This document shows, one piece after another, positions 18,480 to 26,746 of a stretch of 64,000 nt of DNA (positions are counted from its first letter, which is position 1; every line of letters begins with the position of its first letter). The position numbers and the translations under genes are program-made. The notes beneath the pieces are model-generated. The model was not told where the DNA came from and searched no databases. It saw only the letters and a list, made by a program, of their open reading frames with translations. The stretch is from CAWJPW01 sp963844845 (GTDB lineage Bacteria; Acidobacteriota; Thermoanaerobaculia; Thermoanaerobaculales; Sulfomarinibacteraceae): positions 372,001-436,000 of the forward strand of contig CAWJPW010000008.1 in assembly GCA_963844845.1 (NCBI GenBank), in the 5' to 3' direction.

Positions 18480-19702
18480 GCGACCCGCTCCAGCACGCCC
18501 TTGGGGCCGCACACCGCGGTGGCCATGGTCTCGGGCCGCAGCAGCCCGCGGGCCAGCGCGGCCACCTCCGCGGCGGACACGGCGACGACCTCGTCCGCCG
18601 CGCGCGCCGGGTCGAAGAGGCGGCCCCGCTCCACCACCTCAGCGAGCTCCATGGCGCAGCGCGCGGCACAGTCCTCGATGTCCATCTCGAGCCCGCGCAC
18701 CAACGCCTCGCGGGCCACCGCCACCTCGTCGTCGCAGACCCCTGCGGCGAGCCCGGCCAGCTCACCACGGATCAGCTGCCAGGTGGTGGGGAAGCTCTCC
18801 GGGGCCGAGGTCCAGGCGACCTCGAGGAGACCTCCCGCACTGCGCAGCACGAGCCCAGACGAAATATCGTAGGTGAGCCCGGCCTCCTCGCGCAGGCGTT
18901 GGAAGAGCCGGCTCGACGCGCCGACGCCGAGCACGCGGTTGAGCACCGCCAGCGCCGCGACACGCGGGTCGGCGGAGCCGGGCGTGGGGAAGGCCACCCG
19001 CGCGTGCACCTGGTCGGCGGCCGGCCGCACCACCTCGGTACGCTCCCCCTGCCACTCAAGCGGCGGCAGCACCGACGGACGCGGGGGTGCCGCCAGCGGC
19101 AGCGGTGCGAGACAGCGCGCCACCTCCGTCTCGTCGACGTCGCCCACCACTGCGGCCAGCACGCTCCCCGGCTGCACCATCGCCGCGTGGTGGCGGCGCA
19201 GCACCTCGGGGGTGAGGGCGCCCACGGTGGCTCGCCGGCCGATCACCGGGCGCGCCAGAGGATGACGGCCCCAGGCGGCGCGCAGAATGGCCTCGTCCGC
19301 CATCTCCTCCGGGTCGTCCTCCACCAGGTCGAGCTCCACCAGAGCGACCCGGCGCTCGAGGTCCACGTCGGCGGCGGCGAAGGTCGGAGCGAGCACTGCA
19401 TCGCTGAGCAGAGCCAGCGCTTCCGGCAGGGCGTCCACCGTGGTCTGCACCGTGAGACCCATGACCTCGGAGCCCGTCCACGCATCCACGTCGCCGCCGA
19501 GGCGGTCGACGAGGCGGGCCAGCTCGAGGCGGTCCCGACCGCCGCAGCGCCGCAGCGTGAGGTGCTCCACCAGGTGAGTTGCGCCGGCGAGCTGGTCGGC
19601 ATCGTGGGACGCACCGTGCAGCACCCACACCCCGGCGGTGACGGTGCTCCGCCCCGGAGTCTGGTGGATCAGGAGTGCGGCAGGCAGATGTCGATCCGTC
19701 AT
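18476..19702 (-). CDS. M16-family zinc peptidase
   Basis: 408 residues. The inverted zinc motif HxxEH is present as HLVEH near residue 44, with a downstream acidic helix (VELDLVEDDPEE) supplying the third ligand, and the second, inactive half (HARVAFPTPGSADPRVAALAVLNRVLG) typical of the processing-peptidase/PqqL-like group. Substrate unknown. No Shine-Dalgarno; a TACACT box lies 11 nt before the ATG, so the mRNA may be nearly leaderless. Heads an operon with dut and the MBL hydrolase. Confidence 0.88.
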   Translation of the reverse strand: MTDRHLPAALLIHQTPGRSTVTAGVWVLHGASHDADQLAGATHLVEHLTLRRCGGRDRLELARLVDRLGGDVDAWTGSEVMGLTVQTTVDALPEALALLSDAVLAPTFAAADVDLERRVALVELDLVEDDPEEMADEAILRAAWGRHPLARPVIGRRATVGALTPEVLRRHHAAMVQPGSVLAAVVGDVDETEVARCLAPLPLAAPPRPSVLPPLEWQGERTEVVRPAADQVHARVAFPTPGSADPRVAALAVLNRVLGVGASSRLFQRLREEAGLTYDISSGLVLRSAGGLLEVAWTSAPESFPTTWQLIRGELAGLAAGVCDDEVAVAREALVRGLEMDIEDCAARCAMELAEVVERGRLFDPARAADEVVAVSAAEVAALARGLLRPETMATAVCGPKGVLERVA

Positions 19703-19713
19703 CTCAGGCGCGG

Positions 19714-19719
19714 AGTGTA
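19714..19719 (-). promoter_or_regulatory. -10 box upstream of the M16 peptidase gene
   Basis: TACACT on the minus strand, 11 nt before the start codon; no good -35 box. Confidence 0.35.
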
Positions 19720-19872
19720 CTACGCCCCGGTGCTCAGCCGAGCGGCTGGGACCCGTTGTGCGCTCGCCTGCGAGCGACTCGACCCCGCTGTGGAGACGGC
19801 ACGGTGCAGCCGGGGCTCGAGATCAGGCGATGCCCGTTGCGAGCGGCGGCGTGGGCCACGCGGCGCACGCTC

Positions 19873-20613
19873 CTATGGACGAGGCGTCCTTCGGACCTGG
19901 GGCGTCCATCTCGTGGGCGGCTCGACATTTCCTCCTCCGCTGCTCGTAGGACGCGGCGTCACCGAGACGCCCGGGGGCAGGAAAGGCGAGCCGCTGCCGC
20001 CGGGCTGGACGGGTCTTCCTCCCGGCTTGGCCTCGGGGATGACGAACTTCCAGTCGCAGTAGCGGGTGCGGCCGTCGACGATCTTGATGCTGTCCTCGCA
20101 CGAGCGCGAGTGGACCCCGACGATGGGGCCGGTCCGGCCGACCGGTTTTCCGAAGAGGCTACCCCCTTCGTCGCCGGACCCGGGTGTGGGCTCCGGCGTC
20201 GGTGTGGGCGTGGGCAGGCTGCCCTGGCCTCCACCGATCGGACGACCACCGGGACCTACCTTGGGGCCGGTGTCTCCCAGGAATACCAGACCCCAGTTGG
20301 TGGAACCGGTAATGGGGTCCTCCCACTTCTTGCGGATCACCCGGGGCTTGGCCTCCCAGATCTCCTTGAGGGAGTTGGGCAGCCGACCGTACTTGATCTT
20401 GTACAGCCGGATCGCCTCCACGTACTGGTTTCCGCGGAAGATGAGCTCGGCCTCCTTCTCGCGCCGCATCTGGAAGGTCACGGTCTGTACCGCGACGGTC
20501 ATCATGATGGCCATCACCGCGAGGATGACGATCAGCATCACCATGGTGAAGCCGCTCTCGGCCGTCCGCACGGGCGCCCCGCCGAGCCGCCGATGCCAGC
20601 GCCCGAGTCTCAC
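19873..20613 (-). CDS. Type II secretion pseudopilin-like protein lacking Glu5, with Pro-rich C-terminal region
   Basis: 246 residues. The prepilin leader ends in ESG and is followed by FTMVMLIVILAVMAIMMTVAV, so it should be cut before Phe, but position +5 is Met instead of the usual Glu. Lack of Glu5 is known for the tip minor pseudopilin GspK. The globular part (EAELIFRGNQYVEAIRLYKIKYGRLPNSLKEI) resembles GspG-like pilins, and a TP-repeat linker plus a Cys-containing segment follow. GTG start with GGAG ahead, 1 nt past the preceding pseudopilin. Likely a minor subunit of the pseudopilus. Confidence 0.75.
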   Translation of the reverse strand: MRLGRWHRRLGGAPVRTAESGFTMVMLIVILAVMAIMMTVAVQTVTFQMRREKEAELIFRGNQYVEAIRLYKIKYGRLPNSLKEIWEAKPRVIRKKWEDPITGSTNWGLVFLGDTGPKVGPGGRPIGGGQGSLPTPTPTPEPTPGSGDEGGSLFGKPVGRTGPIVGVHSRSCEDSIKIVDGRTRYCDWKFVIPEAKPGGRPVQPGGSGSPFLPPGVSVTPRPTSSGGGNVEPPTRWTPQVRRTPRP

Positions 20614-20614
20614 C

Positions 20615-21067
20615 TCAAAGCTCCGCGTAGGGGGTGCCGTCCAGGGTGCTGCCGTCGGCCCCGGAATGGACGTCCATGATTCCCGGCCCGCCGCCCTCCT
20701 CGCCGGTGGGCTGCAGCGACTCCTCGTCGTTTGCCTCGGCGTACTCCACCTGCCAGGTCTCGGTCTGCTTGGTGATGGGATCCACCGGAATACGGCGCAG
20801 GTACCCGTCGTCCACCAGCGCCTGCAGCGAGGGTGGGTAATGCCCCTTGTCGCCGAGGTACTGGTCGATGCACGAGCGCATGGTGAAGAGGTCCTCCTTG
20901 AGGACCGCCTCCCTGGCCTTCTGGGGCGCGTTCTTCATGGCCGGCACCGCGATGGTGGCGAGGATGCCGATGATGGCCACCACGATGATGAGCTCGATGA
21001 GGGTGAAGCCGCGGGCGGCGGCCGCGGTGGTGACCGGCGCGCGGGCGGTGTCGGGTGCTCTGGTCAT
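20615..21067 (-). CDS. GspG-like major pseudopilin
   Basis: 150 residues with a 19-residue leader ending RG, then FTLIELIIVVAIIGILATIAVPAM, a canonical prepilin peptidase site with Glu5. The C-terminal region has the GspG pattern PVDPITKQTETWQVEY...DVHSGADGSTLDGTPY. The 14-residue C-terminal motif is also found in the pseudopilin encoded just upstream, so the two are paralogues. Spacing to that gene is 4 nt. Confidence 0.88.
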   Translation of the reverse strand: MTRAPDTARAPVTTAAAARGFTLIELIIVVAIIGILATIAVPAMKNAPQKAREAVLKEDLFTMRSCIDQYLGDKGHYPPSLQALVDDGYLRRIPVDPITKQTETWQVEYAEANDEESLQPTGEEGGGPGIMDVHSGADGSTLDGTPYAEL

Positions 21068-21071
21068 GGCG

Positions 21072-21533
21072 TCACCAGTCCTTGTACTTGGTGCCGTCGA
21101 TGGCGGTTCCGTCCGACTTGGAGTAGACGTCGTAAACGTTCTGTCGTCCCCACATGTCGGAGTCGGGCTCGTCCTGGTACGAGCGCAGCCCCCACTCGGT
21201 GTCGCCGGTCATCGGGTCGCGGGGGATCCGGCGGAGAAACTTACGCTTGACGGTCTTTCCTACCACCTGGACCCCCTCGACCAACACCTCGAGGTTCTCG
21301 GGATAGCCCTCGGTACCCACCTTGACCGGGATCATCCCCTGGTCGGAGAGCCGCTTGTACTCGTCGATGGCGTTGCGCATGAGGCGGAGGTCGAGGCGCA
21401 GCTCGGCCTCCTTCTGCCGCTTGACCGTGTACTTGGCCACCGGCAGGACGATGGTGGCCAGCAGCGCGATGAGCGCCGCCACCATGACCATCTCGGCGAG
21501 GGTGAAGCCGCGCTCAGACTTACGGCGACGCAT
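21072..21533 (-). CDS. GspG-like pseudopilin paralogue
   Basis: 153 residues. Leader MRRRKSERG, then FTLAEMVMVAALIALLATIVLPVAKY with Glu5; C-terminus DPMTGDTEWGLRSYQDEPDS and NVYDVYSKSDGTAIDGTKYKDW in two adjoining stretches. I chose the ATG directly before the Arg-rich leader, with GGAGG about 5 nt ahead; it overlaps the secretin stop by 14 bp. A further upstream open frame would put residues in front of the leader and is rejected. Confidence 0.88.
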   Translation of the reverse strand: MRRRKSERGFTLAEMVMVAALIALLATIVLPVAKYTVKRQKEAELRLDLRLMRNAIDEYKRLSDQGMIPVKVGTEGYPENLEVLVEGVQVVGKTVKRKFLRRIPRDPMTGDTEWGLRSYQDEPDSDMWGRQNVYDVYSKSDGTAIDGTKYKDW

Positions 21534-24039
21534 CCACGCCTCCGCCCGACGGCGCCGCCGCCGGCTTGGCCGGATCGTCGAGCACGAACAGGCCGGCGTC
21601 GGCACAGGAGACCGGCACCTCGGTACCGTCCATGGTGCGCGCGCTCTCACTGGTGAACACCAGCGGCACCGGTCCCGCCTGCACCCCGGTCACGCCCAGC
21701 GTGACCAGGGGCTCGCGCGCCCCGGGGCCCTCGGCCGCCAGGAGGTCGAGCTTGATCCAGCCCGAGCCCTCCCGCTGGTTCACCACCAGCACTCCGGGCG
21801 CAGGCACGACACGATCGACATGCATCCGCTCGGGGTCGTACGAGAGCGTCAGGGGCAGGTGCAGGGAGCCGGCACCGCCACTGATGACGACCCGCAGCTC
21901 CCCGCTCTGGCCGGGGCGCAGCGAAGACACCGAGGGATCGAGGCTCACGGTGCGGGGCTGCGGCTGCCGGTCCAGCGGCCCGGGCTGGTCCGCCCGGGGG
22001 ACCAGCTCGGTCCCCACCGGGGTGGCGGCAGCGGCGGCGCTGGCGGCAGCCTGCGTGAGCTGCTCGGCGCCTCCCGACGTGACCTCGCCGGACCCGGCGG
22101 ACGGCTCGCTCGAGATGGACTGGCTACCGTCGCCACCCGGTACCAGCGACACCCCGGAGGGCGGGTGGCCCTGGCTGGGCCGCGGCTGCGGCACCGGGAT
22201 GCTGGGCTGCTGGCCACCGCGGAAGGACGCTGCGCCGGGCCGCACGAGCCGCCGCTGCTGCTGGTCGCCGCCCTCCTCGCCGCCGGTGTCGCTGGGCTCC
22301 CCGGACGACCCGTCAAAGGGCCCGGTGGGCTGCCGCCCCGACTGCACCCGCGGCGAGCTGCCGAAGTAGGAGATCCGGCTCTCGGTGCCCACCCACACCG
22401 GCGCCAGGTCCTCCTCGTGGATGTCGGGGAAGCGGATGATGTGCGGGGTCAACGTGAGCACCAGGTCGGTGGTCTTGTGGGTTTTCTTCTTGTCCGTGAA
22501 GAGGCGTCCGAGGAGGGGAATCTCAGACAGGAAGGGCGTCTTGATGTCACTGTTCTGAACATCGCGGCGGAACAATCCGGCCAGGAGATTCGTCTCGCCG
22601 TCCTTGAGGCGGATCACCGAGGTGATCGTGCGGGTGCCGATGATCGGTTGCCCCGAGTCGCCCAGGGTGCCGCCCAGCTGCGACACCTCGACGGTGAGCT
22701 TGAGGGTGATCTCGCGGTTGTGGTGGACCCGGGGCTCCACCTCGATCTTGATGCCCACGTCCTGGTACTGGTACGAGGTGATCGGCGTGACGCCGCCGGT
22801 CTGGCCGGCGTACTGGGTGTTGAAGCTGGTCACCGGGATGGGCACCCGGTCGCCGATCACGAGGGAGGCCTTCTCCCCCTCGGTGACGCGCAGCTGCGGC
22901 TGCGCCAGGGTCTTGGCGTCGGTGGTGTTCTTGATGAGGTTGAGGACCACGCTGGGGATCGTCACCGACCAGTCGCCGTTGGAGATGTCGGAGAGCTGGT
23001 TGAGGTAGATCTTGTCGCTGCCGGTGATCTTGTTGATGTCCGGCGTGAGGGTGGTGGTGAGCCCGCCGACGATTGCCGCGCCGATGTCCGAGGTCTTGTT
23101 GGAATCGATCTGCATCAGCTCGACGTCGATCATCACCTCGGCCTTGGCCTTGTCGTTGATGTTCACCAAGCGCTCGGCGATGGCCACCTTGTCGGCGGTG
23201 TCGCGCAGGGTGATGGCGTTGAGCTGCTCGTTGGTGGCGAGACGGCGCGCCTCGATGAGGGCGCGCAGGAGCTTGTCCACGTCCTTGACGTCGGCGTTGG
23301 AGAGGAAGAAGGTCTTGATGACCAGGTCCTCGTAGTCGCGGCGGTTCTGGGGCGTGTCGTCGGCGATGATGATGGAGTGGGGGTCGAGGACCTTGTAGAA
23401 GTGCCCGGCCGCCTGCATGACGATCTCCAGCGCCTGCTCGGCGGTGACGTCGGTGAGCTCCACCGAGATCTTGTCGTCCTTGAGCTTGGGGTCGAAGAGC
23501 ACGTTGAAGCCGTAGGCCTTGCCCAGGGCCTGGTAGATCTCCTTCACCGGTTTCGGCGAGGGAAAGCTCAGGGTGATGGGCTCGGTGGACTTGGGGTTGA
23601 GGATCGGGGGCTTGACCTTGGCCTCGCGCGCCTCCTTCTTCATCTGCTCGAGGGTCTTCTCACCCTCGGGCTGGGACAGGATCTTGAGGTCCTTGACCAC
23701 CGAGTCGAGCTGCTGCTGGGCGTACTGGTGGGTGGGGTCGAGCTGCACCGCCATCTGCAGCTCGTTCTTGGCCGCCACCAGCTTACCCAGGTCCTTGAGG
23801 GCCTCGCCGCGCTGGAAGTGCACCTGGGCCGCCTTCTGGCGGGCGCGCACAAGCTCCATGCGGTACTCCATGTTGTCGGGTTCCTTGGCGAGGGCCTCGA
23901 GGTAGTAGTACACCGCCCCGTCCCAGTTGCGCTCCTTCGCGGCGGCCTCACCCTGGCGGGCGGCCTGCTGGGTGGCGCAGCCCGCGACGAGGGTCAGTCC
24001 CAGAACGATGACAACACTACTTTTCAGATATCTGAACAC
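21520..24039 (-). CDS. gspD: Type II secretion/type IV pilus secretin with C-terminal cohesin-like domain
   Basis: 839 residues, GTG start with GGAGG ahead. Lipobox LVAGC (Cys21); TPR-like helices about 30-115; secretin N-domains about 155-300 (FNVLFDPKLKDDKISVELTDVT and the LNAITLRDT repeat); secretin core about 300-540 (VPIPVTSFNTQ, VEPRVHHNREITLKLTVEVS, TTDLVLTLTPHIIR). Then a Gln/Gly/Pro-rich linker, and a final domain from about 705 (SLRPGQSGELRVVISGG...LTLSYDPERMHVDRV) that has the pattern of cohesin/carbohydrate-binding-like beta domains. It would form the outer-membrane channel of the system encoded here. Standard secretins end after the core, so the extra domain is notable. Confidence 0.92.
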   Translation of the reverse strand: MFRYLKSSVVIVLGLTLVAGCATQQAARQGEAAAKERNWDGAVYYYLEALAKEPDNMEYRMELVRARQKAAQVHFQRGEALKDLGKLVAAKNELQMAVQLDPTHQYAQQQLDSVVKDLKILSQPEGEKTLEQMKKEAREAKVKPPILNPKSTEPITLSFPSPKPVKEIYQALGKAYGFNVLFDPKLKDDKISVELTDVTAEQALEIVMQAAGHFYKVLDPHSIIIADDTPQNRRDYEDLVIKTFFLSNADVKDVDKLLRALIEARRLATNEQLNAITLRDTADKVAIAERLVNINDKAKAEVMIDVELMQIDSNKTSDIGAAIVGGLTTTLTPDINKITGSDKIYLNQLSDISNGDWSVTIPSVVLNLIKNTTDAKTLAQPQLRVTEGEKASLVIGDRVPIPVTSFNTQYAGQTGGVTPITSYQYQDVGIKIEVEPRVHHNREITLKLTVEVSQLGGTLGDSGQPIIGTRTITSVIRLKDGETNLLAGLFRRDVQNSDIKTPFLSEIPLLGRLFTDKKKTHKTTDLVLTLTPHIIRFPDIHEEDLAPVWVGTESRISYFGSSPRVQSGRQPTGPFDGSSGEPSDTGGEEGGDQQQRRLVRPGAASFRGGQQPSIPVPQPRPSQGHPPSGVSLVPGGDGSQSISSEPSAGSGEVTSGGAEQLTQAAASAAAAATPVGTELVPRADQPGPLDRQPQPRTVSLDPSVSSLRPGQSGELRVVISGGAGSLHLPLTLSYDPERMHVDRVVPAPGVLVVNQREGSGWIKLDLLAAEGPGAREPLVTLGVTGVQAGPVPLVFTSESARTMDGTEVPVSCADAGLFVLDDPAKPAAAPSGGGVDASP

Positions 24040-24589
24040 GGGACGTGACCTCCTCCGGGTAGCCCACGAAACCGATCGTCACGGACTGCAGGCCCACATG
24101 TCTGATTACGAAGGTGTCGTTGAGAACGTCGCCCTGGACCCCGACCTCGACCTGGTTGCCCTTGCGGAACACCGCCACCGGCGTCGCCGCCGGCCCGAAG
24201 TAGCCGATGTACGTGCGATCGAAGGGCGGCGGCGGCGGCAGCTTGCCGCCCTTGCCGTCGTCAATCCACCGCGGGGTCGGGGACGGCCGCGGCGGCAGGG
24301 TCGGCGCCGGGGTCGGCGTCGGGTGCGGCGTCAGGTCCGGGGTCGGCGTGGGCGGGGAGCCGTAGGTGAACGGGTTGCGGTGTGAGGTGCCGGCCTCCGC
24401 CGGCAGCGGGGTGAGCCGCTCGAGCTCCAGGCGGGGCAGCGGCTGCCGCGTAAAGCTCAGTGCCTCGTCCACCTCGGCCTGGGAGCCGGGTCCGCTCTTC
24501 CGCTGGCTCTGGTACAGGGCCACCGCGGCCACCACCAGGAGGATCCCCAGCAGCACCGCGAGACGGGTCCGCTCCTGCGGTTTCGCCAT
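24017..24589 (-). CDS. PilP/GspC-like inner-membrane to secretin connector
   Basis: 190 residues: one N-terminal membrane span (LAVLLGILLVVAAVALY), a TP-repeat proline-rich linker (about 80-110), and a C-terminal beta domain (YIGYFGPAATPVAVFRKGNQVEVGVQGDVL...FVIRHVGLQSVTIGFVG) like the PilP/GspC homology region that contacts the secretin N0 domain. TGATG overlap with pilO upstream and 23-bp overlap with the secretin gene. Function assigned by fold pattern and position. Confidence 0.75.
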   Translation of the reverse strand: MAKPQERTRLAVLLGILLVVAAVALYQSQRKSGPGSQAEVDEALSFTRQPLPRLELERLTPLPAEAGTSHRNPFTYGSPPTPTPDLTPHPTPTPAPTLPPRPSPTPRWIDDGKGGKLPPPPPFDRTYIGYFGPAATPVAVFRKGNQVEVGVQGDVLNDTFVIRHVGLQSVTIGFVGYPEEVTSRVQISEK

Positions 24590-25257
24590 CACTGGGCTCC
24601 CTCGGTGAGGTCTGCAGGGGTGGGCGCCGGCGCGGGTGTCGATGTCGCCGCATTCTTGCCGCCGGGAGCGACGAGCCGTTCGAGCAGCGCCGGATCGGCC
24701 TGGGCGAGATAGGTCGTGGCGTGCACGGAGATGGCGATGTCACGCGAGGTCACGCCTTCCTCGCCGGAGAAGCTGATGCGATCGACGGTCAGGATCTCGG
24801 GGCTGGTCTGCAGCGCGGCGAGCATGGTGCGAATCTGCGAGTAGTCGCCCTTCACGTTGAAGGTGATACCGAACTGGATGAGTCCCAGCTTCCCGTCCTT
24901 ATTGGCGTCGTAGCCATATGCCTGAGGCATCAAGCCCGCCTCCCGGGTGGCCTGACCTACCGCACGGAGGATTCCCGTGAGACGGGCCTCTAGGCTGCCG
25001 AACGCGTCATTGTAGAGCGTCGCCATCTGCTCCTGCAGGACCGCCACGTCGCTCACCTGCTCGTGGGCAGAGTTCTTGATCCGCCCGAGCTGGTCGGCCT
25101 TGGCCTGGAGGTCGGCGACCGCCTCGCGCAGCCGCGCCTCGCGCCCGTGCCCGGCGCTGGTCTGCCACACCAGCATCCCCACGTTGACCGCCAGGAAGAG
25201 CACGGCCGGTACCCAGGCGAGCACGAGATGCCGCCATGCGGCGCCGCGCAGACTCAT
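24589..25257 (-). CDS. PilO/GspM-like platform protein
   Basis: 222 residues: one N-terminal membrane helix, a coiled coil (about 40-80), and a ferredoxin-like periplasmic domain (FGITFNVKGDYSQIRTMLAALQTSPEILTVDRIS), the PilO pattern. Overlaps the pilN-like gene as ATGA. Part of the inner-membrane assembly platform. Confidence 0.78.
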   Translation of the reverse strand: MSLRGAAWRHLVLAWVPAVLFLAVNVGMLVWQTSAGHGREARLREAVADLQAKADQLGRIKNSAHEQVSDVAVLQEQMATLYNDAFGSLEARLTGILRAVGQATREAGLMPQAYGYDANKDGKLGLIQFGITFNVKGDYSQIRTMLAALQTSPEILTVDRISFSGEEGVTSRDIAISVHATTYLAQADPALLERLVAPGGKNAATSTPAPAPTPADLTEGAQ

Positions 25258-25826
25258 GGCGCCTCCCCTTCCGGCAAGTACTCGACCTTGAGGTCGAACT
25301 GGTAGCCCGGTGAGCTGGCTCCTTCGGGCGGGGTCTCGCTCCGCGGGATCGGCTCGCGGAAGTGGGGGTCCTTGATGAGGTTCTCCAGCAGCTGGAGCAT
25401 CGCGTCACGGGTCTGCGCGGCGCCACCGATCGTCAGGTAGAACCCGTCCGGTGACACGTTGGGCGTCACCCGGTACAGGCGTACCTGCCACGGCAGCACC
25501 GCCTCGAGGTCGTCGAGCAGCCGGATCCACGAGAACGAGTAGCTGCGCAGGACGAGGTTCAGCGCATCCACGCGGGCCACCAGTGGTTTCCACTTCACGG
25601 CGTCGAGGCTGCGCCGCTCGGCGCGGACCTCGGCGGCGAGGGCGCGGCTCCTGGTCACAAGCTCGGCGCGACGTTCCAGCTGTGCCCCGGTCTCGTGGGT
25701 GGAGCGGAAGTAGAGGGTCAGATTGAAGCCGAGGAGGACGAGGCCGAGCGCCGTCGCGGCCGCCGTGAGCACCCACACCGGGCGGGTGTTGAGCAGCGGC
25801 CGTGAGGCCAGGTTGGGCCGCCTCAT
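25254..25826 (-). CDS. PilN/GspL-C-like platform protein
   Basis: 190 residues: RRPNLASRPLLNTRPVWVLTAAATALGLVLLG membrane segment after a short cytoplasmic tail (the NLASRP motif binds PilM in homologues), a coiled coil, then a periplasmic domain (LPWQVRLYRVTPNVSPDGFYLTIGGAAQ). Start chosen at the ATG preceded by GGGAGG, overlapping the pilM-like stop as ATGA. Partner of the PilO-like protein. Confidence 0.8.
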   Translation of the reverse strand: MRRPNLASRPLLNTRPVWVLTAAATALGLVLLGFNLTLYFRSTHETGAQLERRAELVTRSRALAAEVRAERRSLDAVKWKPLVARVDALNLVLRSYSFSWIRLLDDLEAVLPWQVRLYRVTPNVSPDGFYLTIGGAAQTRDAMLQLLENLIKDPHFREPIPRSETPPEGASSPGYQFDLKVEYLPEGEAP

Positions 25827-26746
25827 ACGCCTGCCTCCCAGGAGGTCACCGCGCACATGGCGGCGAGGCGCGCGGCACCCAGGGCTTGCTCCGCAACGGC
25901 ATCACCCAGGGTGGCGGTGAAAGCCTGCGGTACGAGCTGCACACCCTCTCGGGTCTCCCACCAGGTCCGAACTTCCGCCACGGTGGCGACGTCATCCCCG
26001 ACGACTGCCACCTCGAGGTCCCCGGAGGCCCCAAGCACCTCGCGCACGTAGTTGAGCAGCAACACCATCTCGCTGGCGGGCACCCGCGTTCCGGCCCCGG
26101 TCGGCGGCAGAGGTTTGAGCCGCACCAACCGGGGCACGCCGTCCGCCGCCAGCACCATGGACACGAAGTCCGCCTCCTGGAGAATGGCCAGGCGATACCC
26201 GGCACCGTCCTGGGTCCACGGGGTGGCGAGGGCGAACAGGCGTGGCGTCAGCACGCCCGGCTCCACCCCCACCGCCCGAAAGGCGTCCTCCAGCTCCTGC
26301 AGGGCCCGCTCCAGGGCGGTGATGCAGAGCACGTGGTGGCGGCCGTCCGCCACCTTGATGGGCACCACGTCGAGGCGCAGATCGGTGGGACGCACCGGCA
26401 GGAGCTTCTTGAGCCGCCAACGCACGACCTCGTCGAGTTGCGCGCGCTTGCGCGGGAGCTCGTCGAACTCCAGGAGGTGCGCGCGCACCCATCCTGTTGG
26501 CACCACCACTGCGGCCCGACGCGAGCCGCCCACCTCACGCTGCAACCGCCCCAGCGACTCCTCGAGCACCGGCCCGTCGACCCCCTGGAGGCCTATGCGG
26601 CCGACCTCGAACGCGGACGGCGGCAGCTCGGCGGAAACGTAGGACAGCCTTCCCTTGCCGTCCACCCGGATGGCGGCGGCGCGGCCGGGCTCCAGCAGCC
26701 AGCCGGTGGAGGGAGACGGCGTCGTGAGGTAGCGGTGGAGGTTCAT
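25823..26746 (-). CDS. PilM/GspL-N-like actin-fold cytoplasmic protein
   Basis: 307 residues with a PilM-like pattern: RRAAVVVPTGWVRAHLLEFDELP, RWRLKKLLPVRPTDLRLDVVP, an ATP-site-like GVEPGVLTPRLFALA and a late VAVVGDDV. It should sit under the membrane and connect the ATPase to PilN/PilO. ATGA overlap with gspE. Confidence 0.75.
   Translation of the reverse strand: MNLHRYLTTPSPSTGWLLEPGRAAAIRVDGKGRLSYVSAELPPSAFEVGRIGLQGVDGPVLEESLGRLQREVGGSRRAAVVVPTGWVRAHLLEFDELPRKRAQLDEVVRWRLKKLLPVRPTDLRLDVVPIKVADGRHHVLCITALERALQELEDAFRAVGVEPGVLTPRLFALATPWTQDGAGYRLAILQEADFVSMVLAADGVPRLVRLKPLPPTGAGTRVPASEMVLLLNYVREVLGASGDLEVAVVGDDVATVAEVRTWWETREGVQLVPQAFTATLGDAVAEQALGAARLAAMCAVTSWEAGV

Noticed and set aside
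21322..24048. 908-codon open frame antisense to the secretin gene
   Set aside because: A high-GC shadow frame: Val/Leu/His/Gly-rich with no domain, and the opposite strand encodes an unmistakable secretin. Similar long antisense frames elsewhere (for example 1230-3491 and 36327-38150) were dropped for the same reason.
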